A stretch of 64,000 nucleotides of DNA from an uncultured Candidatus Saccharibacteria bacterium (GTDB taxonomy: Bacteria > Patescibacteriota > Saccharimonadia > Saccharimonadales > Saccharimonadaceae), in contig CALISR010000014.1 of NCBI GenBank assembly GCA_938041435.1, positions 97,995-161,994 of the forward strand, given 5' to 3'. The position numbers were made by a program, and so were the translations under genes. The first letter of the stretch is position 1. Each line of letters starts with the position of its first letter. The notes beneath the pieces were generated by a model that did not search any database, was not told the origin of the DNA, and worked only from the letters and a program-made list of their open reading frames with translations. Positions 53,953 through 62,498 of this stretch are shown piece after piece.

Positions 53953-54324
53953 ATTACTTGGTATTCTACCATACGAGGTACGTACCAGCAAGCCTTACTG
54001 ATTTGGTTCTTGATACGCTCGTTTCGCTAGCACACTTACCCCTACTCTTCACTGCTTCGTCTAATAGAGCGTGCAAGGTTTTACCAGTGGTCAGCCTACC
54101 TCATATAACATCTATAACTAGGCTTTTTTGCGCTATACTCAATGTCGTAATCGGGGAGGTTATAGTACATGTATACATAATTCTCCTAGAATCTATTGAC
54201 AAATGGGGGTATTCGTGGCTACAATACATATTGTCTATCGTTCGAGCGATCTCTTGTCGATAGAGTGTTTGTACGATAAAGTTTCGTGTTAGAATAAGGA
54301 TAACCATTAAATAAAGAGGAGTCT
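53953..54324. other. Intergenic region with promoters
   Basis: About 370 bases between tRNA-Thr and the GT2-like gene. It holds the tRNA promoter side and AAAGAGGAG directly before 54325. No gene, repeat or structured RNA was recognised. Confidence 0.45.
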
Positions 54325-56085
54325 ATGGCAATGGCTGGTTTTATACAGTGTATGGAAGTAATCGACAGGTATCGTTGGTGGATTGGAGGGGTGATATTTC
54401 TCATGATCGTCCTGAGTTGGTGGCTCCGCGTGGCGAGTGCTCGCAAGAATAAAACCTACACTGCAACCCTTCGCAAAAAATACGCAGTCTTAGTCGTTGC
54501 TGAGGATGAAGACCCAGAAGTCTTCGAGAGCTGCCTCGCTAGCATCAAAGAGCATAGCAAGCCAACGCAGCTACTCGTCTCGATTAACGACGCTTCGCAC
54601 GCCCACCAATCTCTTCGAGCAATCGCCAAAGAATATGCAACAACGGTAGTCGAGCAGCCTGAGATGATGAGCTATGATGCGCAGCTTGCCTCGCTAATCG
54701 AAAAAGTGCGGCGTGTGAGCCTTGTGATTGTCACAACCCCGCGTGCGCGCTGGACAACATCGACAATTAACCTCCTTTTACCCTTTGCCGAGCCAACTAT
54801 TGGGCTCGTCAGTGGCCGCCAACAATATACTGGTGGAGCGACGCTCTCTCAGCGAATCGGCAGTTGGCTCCTCGATATGCAGCAGCGTGTTATTTTGCCC
54901 ATGCAGAGCCGCCGCGGCCAGGCTTATGCTATAACGAGTGACACCTTTGCCATTCGGCTTGAGCTGCTTAAGCACGTTACACAGAGCAGTGTAGAGGTGC
55001 AGCCATGTGCCGCGCATCATCCATCAAGTATTGCGCTGTCTCTGCCTCCACAACACCATGCAGCCTACCAGCACAGTGCTCTCACGCAGATCAACCACCC
55101 GGCAGAGCTCTACCGGATTGCAAGTAGTTATACCCAGTTGAGTCGCGCCGCCTATTGGCAACTCTGGCATCAGCACGCACGTATCTGGCAAGCAGGGCTA
55201 CTTGTCTGGCTTACGCACATTGGCTTTTGCTTTGCGAGCTTGCTCTATCTTGGGGCGCTGATCGTGCTTAGTAGCACGCTCGTCAACAACGTATACAGCA
55301 CTCTGTCTGGAACAGCGACTATTGCAACGCTCTGGAGCAGTGTAACGATCCTTGGGCTTGTGCTTGGCTGGCTTATATGGCAGGCCGTGCGCAATATTCC
55401 ACACCTTAAGCATCACCCGCGCGATCTATGGCTCCTGCCACTCTATCTTCCGATCGCTGGTAGCCTCGCGCTCACGAGCAAACTATGGGCACTCGTTACA
55501 CTCACTCGCCATCACGCACCCGCTCCATCGAGCGCACTTCGTCAATATGCAACTGGTCTCGCGGCAATTGTCCTGCTGCTCATTACAGTGCCACTTGCAT
55601 ATGTCGTGGCAATGATCCCAGCTCAGCAACCACAAGAAGCTCCGCACCGCCCTGCGCAAACTGCTCCACAGCCGCAGCGGCAACGTGATAATCGCGGCAA
55701 TACAGACAAGAAGCAAGCTAACCGCCCAGCAACTATCTCTAGTCAATCGCAAGCGCAGCACACTCCAGCTCATTCTGAGAAGAAGAACCAACAAGCTACC
55801 ACATTAGAGCAAAAGCCAATTACGCTCACTGCCCAAGATGGCGACTCACAGTCGCTTTTGGCGCGGCGCTTCATCAAGAGTCATCATCAAGCTCAGCAGC
55901 TTAACCCTGCGCAGGCTGCATATGCCGAGAATCGCTTGGTAGCCTTAATGGGGCAGCGTGATAACATTGACAGTGGCGAAACCTTCACAGTGAGTAGTTC
56001 ACAGCTTGCTACGGTTATCGCCGAGGCCCAAGCGCTCAGTGCTGACGAGCAGGCCAACTGGGCAGCCTATACTGCTACTGAATAG
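54325..56085 (+). CDS. GT2-like membrane protein, DxD motif lost, with C-terminal extracytoplasmic domain
   Basis: 586 residues. One membrane helix (residues 17-32), then a domain that follows hyaluronan/cellulose-synthase-type GT2 proteins: VVAEDEDPEVFESCLASIKE, LLLPFAEPTIGLVSGRQQYT and QAYAITSDTFAIRLELLKHV. The place of the donor-binding DxD has TTPRARW, and no QxxRW is clear. Four to five membrane helices follow (about 285-440). The tail is a Q/P/K linker and a last domain (LTAQDGDSQSLLARRFI, IDSGETFTVSS) with LysM-like wording. It is probably not an active transferase. Start: AGAGGAG about 4 bases upstream. Confidence 0.65.
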   Translation: MAMAGFIQCMEVIDRYRWWIGGVIFLMIVLSWWLRVASARKNKTYTATLRKKYAVLVVAEDEDPEVFESCLASIKEHSKPTQLLVSINDASHAHQSLRAIAKEYATTVVEQPEMMSYDAQLASLIEKVRRVSLVIVTTPRARWTTSTINLLLPFAEPTIGLVSGRQQYTGGATLSQRIGSWLLDMQQRVILPMQSRRGQAYAITSDTFAIRLELLKHVTQSSVEVQPCAAHHPSSIALSLPPQHHAAYQHSALTQINHPAELYRIASSYTQLSRAAYWQLWHQHARIWQAGLLVWLTHIGFCFASLLYLGALIVLSSTLVNNVYSTLSGTATIATLWSSVTILGLVLGWLIWQAVRNIPHLKHHPRDLWLLPLYLPIAGSLALTSKLWALVTLTRHHAPAPSSALRQYATGLAAIVLLLITVPLAYVVAMIPAQQPQEAPHRPAQTAPQPQRQRDNRGNTDKKQANRPATISSQSQAQHTPAHSEKKNQQATTLEQKPITLTAQDGDSQSLLARRFIKSHHQAQQLNPAQAAYAENRLVALMGQRDNIDSGETFTVSSSQLATVIAEAQALSADEQANWAAYTATE

Positions 56086-56168
56086 CAAATCCTCATCGCC
56101 ACTAGCATTACACCATGGGCTATGCTATAATCAACCAAGATGTTTTATAAAATCTAACGAGTAAAGAA

Positions 56169-56378
56169 ATGGCAAAGAAGAACAATACCAAGCGAAAGAT
56201 TATTGCTCTCGTGAGCAATCTCACTAAACACCGTACCTACGTAACACGTAAGAACACGATGAATACTCCAGATAAGCTTGTTCTGCGTAAGTATGACCCA
56301 ATCGCTCGCCGGCACGCTACCTACACCGAGACGAAGAAATCGCTCGGCCGTAACGAGGTCAAGCCGCGCAAAGGCTAG
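56169..56378 (+). CDS. rpmG: 50S ribosomal protein L33, zinc-free form
   Basis: 69 residues. Alignable to L33 by [27 protein letters not shown] and the basic end. The two CxxC pairs of the zinc form (near ALVCxxC and KYCPxC) read ALVSNLT and KYDPIAR, so no ligand is left. It is about 15 residues longer than usual at the C-terminus. TATAAT lies about 40 bases upstream. The third zinc-free ribosomal protein in the window. Confidence 0.9.
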   Translation: MAKKNNTKRKIIALVSNLTKHRTYVTRKNTMNTPDKLVLRKYDPIARRHATYTETKKSLGRNEVKPRKG

Positions 56379-56397
56379 TCTTATTGCAATAACAACC

Positions 56398-56429
56398 AAA
56401 AACAGCATTCAGTCACGAATGCTGTTTTT
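56398..56429 (+). terminator. Terminator of rpmG
   Basis: Perfect 13-bp stem AAAAACAGCATTC / GAATGCTGTTTTT with a 6-base loop and T-run, 20 bases past the stop. The 280 bases from here to 56711 hold nothing I recognise. Confidence 0.93.
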
Positions 56430-56711
56430 TGTGCCAGCAATCAATTGCGAGAGTTAGTGTAGCGACCGGTGCGGTTCTATGATCGATTGTTTCCATGTTA
56501 CTACCTGTAGTCTCTGTTTTTCTGCGTCAGTTTTTACTCACTATTTTATTGGGGTGACGTTTCTAAAGGATTGCCACTAAACCTAGTAAATTCTTAATCA
56601 TTTGCGTAGACGGCCGCGTTTTGAGCAGCATTAGCTCTTACTGTATTTTTTAAGGGAAGCAGAAGAGGGGAAGGGGTATGGGAACTATCTATTAGGTTTC
56701 ATCATCTAAGA

Positions 56712-57458
56712 CTATCTATGGCGATAACCCTGGTGAATGGTGGTATGGCGCTCAGCTTGCGCAGCGGCAAGCTGCTCGGCAAACACGTCGAATGTCGCTG
56801 CTAGCCAGAGACCATCAGAAACCATCCGGTCAAGCAGCTCCATCGTCGGCGTTGCCATAGCAGCATAGGTATAGAGGACACCGCTCGAGATCTCAATACT
56901 GAGATCATCAAAATGCGATACTATCACCGATGCTACATCAGGCGTAAGGTAGCGTTCTATCTCAACTGCTCGCCCGAGCTCACCATACACCGTATATTTC
57001 TGCATAAATTCTTCTGGTTGCGGCCCAAACATCCCGAGCCGGAGTGGTTGCAATTTGTAGCTCGGGTAGCTGGCAATCTTACCCTGCCGACCAATAAACA
57101 TATACGGTACATCACGGCGTGTGTACATATCTACCGCGGCTATCAGCCACTGTTGAGGCGAAGGCTTGGGACTATTGGCAATGCGCACCATATCTCGCCG
57201 CGACACAAGTGTGACATTATAGCCGCGGATATTACCCACGCTATAGTGCCTATCGCGATGGGTCGTCGACATAGTGTAGCCGCGGATTGGGTGGTAGTCG
57301 TCATCTCGCGGGTTGATCGTTCCGAAATAAATCAAGCCAGCTTGCTCGGCAAACTGCTGCACTATCTTGCGCGCAGCCGAACGCTCCGCAAAAGCTGCTG
57401 GCGAAACCTGCCGCACGGCGCGTGTAACGCGGTGGGTAATGGCATCATGGGCTGACAT
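56712..57458 (-). CDS. Conserved hypothetical protein
   Basis: 248 residues, soluble and basic, without a signal peptide or membrane helix. Readable segments include AGLIYFGTINPRDDDYHPIRG, RDRHYSVGNIRGYNVTLVSR and a helical C-terminus (ELLDRMVSDGLWLAATFDVF). No family recognised. TATACT (57466-57471, minus strand) ends 7 bases before the ATG, the leaderless layout common in this window. Probably monocistronic. Confidence 0.65.
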   Translation of the reverse strand: MSAHDAITHRVTRAVRQVSPAAFAERSAARKIVQQFAEQAGLIYFGTINPRDDDYHPIRGYTMSTTHRDRHYSVGNIRGYNVTLVSRRDMVRIANSPKPSPQQWLIAAVDMYTRRDVPYMFIGRQGKIASYPSYKLQPLRLGMFGPQPEEFMQKYTVYGELGRAVEIERYLTPDVASVIVSHFDDLSIEISSGVLYTYAAMATPTMELLDRMVSDGLWLAATFDVFAEQLAAAQAERHTTIHQGYRHR

Positions 57459-57485
57459 AACCTATAGTATATCACTCCTTTAGGC

Positions 57486-57510
57486 AAAAAATACCTCCGT
57501 CGGGGAGGTT
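57486..57510 (-). terminator. Terminator of tRNA-Trp
   Basis: Minus strand ACCTCC / GGAGGT stem followed by ATTTTTT, 12 bases past the tRNA-Trp 3' end. Confidence 0.82.
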
Positions 57511-57521
57511 GAATACTATTG

Positions 57522-57596
57522 TGGCAGGGGCATGAGGAATCGAACCTCAATCTACGGTTTTGGAGACCGTTATACTAGCCGTTGTACTATGCCCCT
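57522..57596 (-). tRNA. tRNA-Trp (anticodon CCA)
   Basis: Minus strand AGGGGCA ... TGCCCCT acceptor (perfect), anticodon stem ACGGT/ACCGT with loop CTCCAAA giving CCA, T-arm GAGGTTCGATTCCTC, encoded GCCA end. 75 nt. Anticodon CCA reads UGG only, consistent with UGA as stop. Confidence 0.97.
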
Positions 57597-57721
57597 CTGT
57601 TACTATCTACAGTATATCAAATCTATAGCCAAACCGGAAGAATTTTCTATTGCAAAGTAACTATTGATTCGTTTATGCTAAAAATCCCTCACGCCACGCG
57701 GAGTCTGCTATAATAAAATAC

Positions 57722-58384
57722 ATGCAACCAACGCCTCCAGTTCGGCCCTTTGCAATACTCATGGTTGGCTTGCCCGGTAGCGGCAAGACATTTTTTGCCG
57801 CTCAGTTTGCCAAGGCCTTTGGCTCACCCTTTATTGATATTAACGAGCTCTCGGGCTACTGCCAAGACGATGCAGCCGCAGCAGTAGTAGGGAAGACATT
57901 TCTACAAGAGATCGCTAAAACCAAGCAGCCTTTCATATACGAGGGCGATAGCAATACCCGGGCTCGCCGAAGTGAATTTGTCCGCTGGGCACGGAGTGAA
58001 GGGTATCGGCCAGTGATTATTTGGGTCCAAACGGATGTAACAACAGCCCGAAGCCGAAGTGTTAAGAATCAGCGGCTCTCACGTGAGGCATTCGATTACT
58101 ACGTACGGCGCTTTAGTGAACCTACCGCTGGCGAGCTCTATTTTGTCATCAGCGGCAAGCACCCGTATTCATCACAGTCCCATGCTGCCCTTACCTTCTT
58201 GAAGCAGATCGATCAACAAACTGAGGACGAAGCTCTGCCGAGCAAAACACCAGCCACAGCTCCACCAGTAACAAAGCAACGCACTCAAGTGCCACCACCG
58301 ACACCAGCCAGTCACCCAATGCGCGCTATGTCGAGCACCCCACGGCGAGGACAAATTCGCTCGGCACGCTACATTGTGCAATAA
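57722..58384 (+). CDS. P-loop kinase / AAA_33-type ATPase with Pro-rich tail
   Basis: 220 residues. Walker A is LMVGLPGSGKTFFAAQFAKA. PFIYEGDSNTRARRSEFVRW and RPVIIWVQTDVTTARSRSVK resemble the lid and sugar/nucleoside-kinase-like P-loop families. The last 60 residues are rich in P, T, A and basic residues. Phosphate acceptor unknown. TATAAT (57709-57714) lies 7 bases before the ATG. It is followed 37 bases later by the metallopeptidase gene, probably co-transcribed. Confidence 0.82.
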   Translation: MQPTPPVRPFAILMVGLPGSGKTFFAAQFAKAFGSPFIDINELSGYCQDDAAAAVVGKTFLQEIAKTKQPFIYEGDSNTRARRSEFVRWARSEGYRPVIIWVQTDVTTARSRSVKNQRLSREAFDYYVRRFSEPTAGELYFVISGKHPYSSQSHAALTFLKQIDQQTEDEALPSKTPATAPPVTKQRTQVPPPTPASHPMRAMSSTPRRGQIRSARYIVQ

Positions 58385-58421
58385 AATAACATCTTGGTTA
58401 AAAGGAGGGAGGCTTTTATCT

Positions 58422-59120
58422 ATGTCTTCTACGCTCCACGACGATGAGTTTGGCGATATCGCTATTAAGCGCAGCGCCAAGGCGCGTTCCATCACAATAC
58501 GACTCGCGCCAAATGGCCAGCTCTATGCCAGCGCCCCACGGCACGCACCACTCTTTCTCGTTCGCCACAGCATTGTCACCAACCGCCAAGCACTCCGCCA
58601 GCTCCTGCACCAGCACGCGGTACATATTTATCAAGATGGAGAGACAATTGGTAAACATCACTCGATCGCTATCATCCGCACACAAATGGTCAATCGGCCC
58701 ACTGTGCGCATCGCAAGGCAAAAGCTGCTCGTCTCTCTCCCGCCAGAGCACACCATAGACGAGCCAGCCGTTCAGTGCGCTATCCGACGAGAAGTTGCAA
58801 CCATCTTGCGCCGCGAGGCCAAAACCTACTTGCCACAGCGCCTCCACGAGCTTGCTGCACACACTAACTCAACCTACCAGCGTATTCGCTTCAGCCATGC
58901 AAGTACTCGATGGGGAAGCTGCAGCAGCACAGGCACAATTAGCCTTAATATTGCGCTCATGAAACTCCCCGATGAGCTAATTGATTATGTTTTGATCCAC
59001 GAGCTCTGCCACACTCACCACATGAATCACTCGTCAGCCTTTTGGGGACTGGTAGAGCGGCATGATCCTCACTACCGATCACACCGGCAGCGGCTTAAGC
59101 ACGAAACACCAATGATATAG
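58422..59120 (+). CDS. YgjP-like (DUF45) zinc metallopeptidase
   Basis: 232 residues. The family signature is clear: STRWGSCSSTGTISLNIALM, LPDELIDYVLIHELCHTHHM with HExxH-type HELCH, and NHSSAFWGLVERHDP with the third ligand region. Cytoplasmic, no signal. ATG at 58422 is supported by AAAGGAGG about 13 bases upstream. Its HELCH site shows that the cell still uses zinc, in contrast to the zinc-free ribosomal and polymerase proteins. Confidence 0.88.
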   Translation: MSSTLHDDEFGDIAIKRSAKARSITIRLAPNGQLYASAPRHAPLFLVRHSIVTNRQALRQLLHQHAVHIYQDGETIGKHHSIAIIRTQMVNRPTVRIARQKLLVSLPPEHTIDEPAVQCAIRREVATILRREAKTYLPQRLHELAAHTNSTYQRIRFSHASTRWGSCSSTGTISLNIALMKLPDELIDYVLIHELCHTHHMNHSSAFWGLVERHDPHYRSHRQRLKHETPMI

Positions 59121-59181
59121 CATAAGCAAATATCACACAAAACGCTTGTGCCTACCGTCATACTCCAGGTATACTAGAAGC

Positions 59182-60816
59182 GTGTCGCCATACGCTACCA
59201 ATAGCCAAACTAGTACTGTTGTACGAGTCAGCAGTGTTGTCTTTCCGCTCCTACTTTTCGCGTATAGCAAACTCCTCGGTCTTGATGCAATGCAGCGCAT
59301 TCCTGGGGCAGGCAAATGGTCTTTCTATGCAGCGGCCAGCGCTTGGCTTGCTCTTGGTCTCTACACCTGTTTCCGTCCGTCGCAGACGAATAAGCAGCGA
59401 GCGTGGCAGCTCGTCTTGTATCATGGTCTCGCTGCGAGCTATCTGCTCAGTATCTCTGGTGTGGCAGTGCCGTTTACCTGTGCGTGGTCGTTGTTTATGC
59501 TGGCGGCTTTTGCTTATGCTGGCTTTTCTGGGTGGCTGCTCAGTGCACTTGTGCTTTTTATTACAGCAGCACTTGATGCATTTTGGCTGACGCCACAAAG
59601 TATTGTTGATATTACCACAACAACGTTGATGGCCTTTATGCTTGGTGTGGTGATTGTTGCCCTCGCATATCGCCACAATCTCTACCGCTCGGCACTGCAT
59701 ACTAGTCGCGAGGCAATGACCTTGCAGCACGATCGACTCTTGACGATCATCAACAATCTCGCGACCGCTATTATCGCAACCGACCAGCAGGGTATTATCC
59801 AACTCTACAACGCTGCAACGCTTGATTTGCTTGATACCAACACAAGCCCACATAGCAAGCTAATCGATACCATCCTTCCGCTGCGCGATAGCGCCAAGCA
59901 ACCAGTCTATCTGACCCAGCTGCTCCACGCTGCAACTGTTACGCAAACGCGCGATGATGTATGGATGGAAGTATCGGGTGAGATGCTCCGCCTGAGTATC
60001 ATATTTTCTCCAATACGTGCACTCAATACAATGAGCGGTTCAAGCGATGGCTACGTCCTCATTCTGCGCGACATCACGAAAGAGAAGTCGCTTGAAGAAG
60101 AGCGCGATGAGTTTATCAGCGTGGTAAGCCATGAGCTTCGCACTCCTTTGACGGCAGCCGAAGGGGCACTCAGTAATATCCAGCTCATGCTTCACCGTCG
60201 CGATATGCCGCAGCACACGCTCAAAGACCACCTTGATGCAGCCCACGAGCAAGTTGTCTTCTTGGCCAAGATGGTCAATGACCTCAGCACTCTTGCACAG
60301 GCCGAGCGTGGCGCTGCTGATATGCCAGAGCTACTTAATGTCCGTACACTTATGGACGATCTCTACCATCAATATCGCCCCCAGGCTGCCAAGAAGCAGC
60401 TCACCCTCACACTCGAGACATCACCGCGGCTGGGCCATGTCGTCGCAAGCTCATTATATGTACGCGAGCTTATCCAAAATCTCCTCTCTAATGCCCTCAA
60501 ATACACCAAAGAAGGAGAGGTCCACCTCAGTGCGCGCAAGAAGGGTAATCGCATTATCATCGCTGTGCGCGACACGGGCATTGGCATTAGCAAGAGCGAC
60601 CAAGCACATATCCTCGAACGCTTCTGGCGCAGCGAAGACTACCGCACTCGCGAAACTGGCGGAACTGGCCTTGGTCTCTACATTGCTGCCAAGCTCGCAC
60701 GCAAGCTCGGTACGCGCATCGAGTTTACCAGTCAGCTTAATCATGGCTCAACCTTCTTCTTTGCACTGCCAGCTGCGCAGCAGACGACGCACGACAAACA
60801 TACGAGCTCGCAGTAA
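59182..60816 (+). CDS. Membrane sensor histidine kinase (PAS, HisKA, HATPase_c)
   Basis: 544 residues from a GTG at 59182: TATACT (59170-59175) ends 6 bases before it. Six membrane helices (residues 14-170) form a sensor without a large outer loop, then a PAS domain (MTLQHDRLLTIINNLATAI, LYNAATLDLLD), the H-box ISVVSHELRTPLTAAEG with His317, N-box LIQNLLSNALKYTKE, and G-boxes VRDTGIGISKSD and GGTGLGLYIAAKLARKLG. No response regulator lies next to it, so it is an orphan kinase here. Confidence 0.92.
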   Translation: MSPYATNSQTSTVVRVSSVVFPLLLFAYSKLLGLDAMQRIPGAGKWSFYAAASAWLALGLYTCFRPSQTNKQRAWQLVLYHGLAASYLLSISGVAVPFTCAWSLFMLAAFAYAGFSGWLLSALVLFITAALDAFWLTPQSIVDITTTTLMAFMLGVVIVALAYRHNLYRSALHTSREAMTLQHDRLLTIINNLATAIIATDQQGIIQLYNAATLDLLDTNTSPHSKLIDTILPLRDSAKQPVYLTQLLHAATVTQTRDDVWMEVSGEMLRLSIIFSPIRALNTMSGSSDGYVLILRDITKEKSLEEERDEFISVVSHELRTPLTAAEGALSNIQLMLHRRDMPQHTLKDHLDAAHEQVVFLAKMVNDLSTLAQAERGAADMPELLNVRTLMDDLYHQYRPQAAKKQLTLTLETSPRLGHVVASSLYVRELIQNLLSNALKYTKEGEVHLSARKKGNRIIIAVRDTGIGISKSDQAHILERFWRSEDYRTRETGGTGLGLYIAAKLARKLGTRIEFTSQLNHGSTFFFALPAAQQTTHDKHTSSQ

Positions 60817-60902
60817 ATGCCCCCTTGGAGAATAAACAGGTATGTATACCCAAATCTGTCATGAGCAGTAGCAGAAGTACAATGCAAAACCACGGTTCAC
60901 CC

Positions 60903-60932
60903 TTGACAACCCTCGCTATAGCGCGCTACACT
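60903..60932 (+). promoter_or_regulatory. Promoter of secE-nusG-rplK
   Basis: -35 TTGACA (60903-60908), 18-base spacer, -10 TACACT (60927-60932). The leader has a small hairpin AGCCTG/CAGGCT (60942-60959) before GGGGAG at 60970-60975. Confidence 0.72.
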
Positions 60933-60981
60933 AGGGCTTGACAGCCTGCAAAGACAGGCTATTAAATTTGGGGAGTATGCT

Positions 60982-61341
60982 GTGGCGAAACCAAGCAAAA
61001 AATCATCAACCAACCGCGTGACGCGCATCACCGCGCAAGACACCACGCCCACCAAAACCAAAACGTCAAAAGAAAAGACAACCTCTGTGGCATCAGCCAA
61101 AACCGAGGCCAAAAAACCAAAAGTAACTAAGCCAAAGCGTCAGCGCCGTGGCCCATTCTCAGCGATTCGCAATTACTTTGCTGGGGCCTGGTATGAGCTC
61201 CGTATGGTGCGCTGGCCCGATCGCGCAACGACATGGAAAATGTCTGGTGCACTACTTGGCTTTATTGCAGTATTTAGTGCGACGCTTTTGCTGCTCGATG
61301 CTGCATTTAAATATCTATTTCAAATTATCCTGGGGAGGTAG
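60982..61341 (+). CDS. secE: Preprotein translocase subunit SecE
   Basis: 119 residues. An unusual 55-residue Lys/Thr/Ala-rich N-terminus precedes the SecE core: IRNYFAGAWYELRMVRWPDR, the amphipathic helix, and one membrane helix (GALLGFIAVFSATLLLLDAA). GTG start with GGGGAG 6 bases upstream. nusG follows after 3 bases, the usual order. Partner of SecY at 39087. Confidence 0.93.
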   Translation: MAKPSKKSSTNRVTRITAQDTTPTKTKTSKEKTTSVASAKTEAKKPKVTKPKRQRRGPFSAIRNYFAGAWYELRMVRWPDRATTWKMSGALLGFIAVFSATLLLLDAAFKYLFQIILGR

Positions 61342-61344
61342 ACA

Positions 61345-61890
61345 ATGACAAAAAAACGCTACGACAGCACACGGCAATGGTATGCTATTCACACCTACAG
61401 TGGCTACGAAGAGAAGGTAGCCGATAGTATCCGCCAGCGCATTCAGGCCGTTGATATGGCCGACAAAATCTTCGATGCCATCGTCCCTAAGGAGAAGCAG
61501 ATCCAGATCAAAAATGGCAAGCGCAAAGTCGTTGAAGTTAAGATTTTCCAAGGCTATGTCTTGGTCGAGATGAAGCTCACCGACGAGACATGGTACATTG
61601 TACGCAATACGCCTGGTGTCACAGGCTTTGTGGGGAGCGGCACCGAGCCAACCCCTGTAAGCGAGGCTGAGATTAAGAAGATCAAGAAACGCATGGGCGT
61701 GGAAGACCCCAAGCACCAGATTGACTTTAGCGAAGGGGAAGTGGTCAGTATCATTGATGGGCCATTCAAAGACTTTGATGGCACCGTGAGTGAGATCGAC
61801 ACCACCAAGGGCAAGCTCAAGGTGATGGTGAGCATGTTTGGCCGTGACACGCCAGTTGAGCTTGATGCGCTGCAGGTCAAGAAGGTATAA
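61345..61890 (+). CDS. nusG: Transcription termination/antitermination protein NusG
   Basis: 181 residues. The NGN domain starts QWYAIHTYSGYEEKVADSIR and has VFQGYVLVEMKL-like wording (FQGYVLVEMKLTDETWYIVR), NTPGVTGFVGSGTEPTPVSE; the C-terminal KOW domain is EGEVVSIIDGPFKDFDGTVS and MFGRDTPVELDALQVKKV. Binds RNA polymerase beta-prime clamp and couples transcription with translation. A linker with KKIKKRMGVED lies between the domains. Confidence 0.96.
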   Translation: MTKKRYDSTRQWYAIHTYSGYEEKVADSIRQRIQAVDMADKIFDAIVPKEKQIQIKNGKRKVVEVKIFQGYVLVEMKLTDETWYIVRNTPGVTGFVGSGTEPTPVSEAEIKKIKKRMGVEDPKHQIDFSEGEVVSIIDGPFKDFDGTVSEIDTTKGKLKVMVSMFGRDTPVELDALQVKKV

Positions 61891-61982
61891 GCCTCGCACA
61901 GTTTGCATTTGTATAGGCAATCCACTATAATAGCAACGTTACGCACTCAATACCAGTAGTAATTGAGTAAAAGGAAAACATA

Positions 61983-62408
61983 ATGGCAAAAAAAGTTATC
62001 GGCAACCTGAAGCTTCGTATTCCAGCTGGCCGTGCCACCGCTGGACCACCCGTTGGTAGCACACTTGGTCAGTGGGGCTTGAATATGATGGACTTCATCA
62101 ACCCATTCAACGACGCCACCAAGGCAGATATGGGCAAGGACGTCATCGTCCATATCCAAGTGTTTGAGGACCGCACCTTTGCATGGCGCAGCCTCGGCCA
62201 GCCCGTTGATGATATGATCCGTGCTGCGATCGGCATCAAGAAGGGTAGTAGCAAGCCACACAGCGACAAGGTTGGGACGATCACCCGAGCGCAGCTTGAG
62301 GAGATCGCTCAGGCAAAAATGGAGCAACTCAACGCCATCAGTCTCGAAGGAGCCATCAAGACGGTGGCGGGCACTGCTCGCAGCATGGGTGTGGAAGTTA
62401 CTGACTAA
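61983..62408 (+). CDS. rplK: 50S ribosomal protein L11
   Basis: 141 residues. KVIGNLKLRIPAGRATAGPP, VGSTLGQWGLNMMDFINPFN and the C-terminal rRNA-binding part VGTITRAQLEEIAQAKM, ARSMGVEVTD are L11 signatures. AAAGG lies 8 bases before the ATG. The usual next gene rplA (L1), and rplJ-rplL, do not follow; the operon ends at a terminator. Confidence 0.95.
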   Translation: MAKKVIGNLKLRIPAGRATAGPPVGSTLGQWGLNMMDFINPFNDATKADMGKDVIVHIQVFEDRTFAWRSLGQPVDDMIRAAIGIKKGSSKPHSDKVGTITRAQLEEIAQAKMEQLNAISLEGAIKTVAGTARSMGVEVTD

Positions 62409-62425
62409 TCCACTCAGTGCACATC

Positions 62426-62454
62426 AAAATACCTCTGCATACAGAGGTATTTTT
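62426..62454 (+). terminator. Terminator of rplK
   Basis: Perfect 12-bp stem AAAATACCTCTG / CAGAGGTATTTT with a 4-base loop, 17 bases past the stop. Confidence 0.93.
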
Positions 62455-62462
62455 GGTATAAA

Positions 62463-62492
62463 TTGACATATTTTGCAATAGTAGTTTACAAT
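62463..62492 (+). promoter_or_regulatory. Promoter of the third CPxxCxxW gene
   Basis: -35 TTGACA (62463-62468), 18-base spacer, -10 TACAAT (62487-62492), 6 bases before the ATG at 62499. A near-consensus promoter with leaderless layout. Confidence 0.82.
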
Positions 62493-62498
62493 GACAGT

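Noticed and set aside
53700..54263. 187-codon frame crossing a terminator and tRNA-Thr
   Set aside because: A protein gene cannot sensibly run through a terminator palindrome and a tRNA; only its first 30 codons are of interest as a possible frameshifted end of the 53000 gene.
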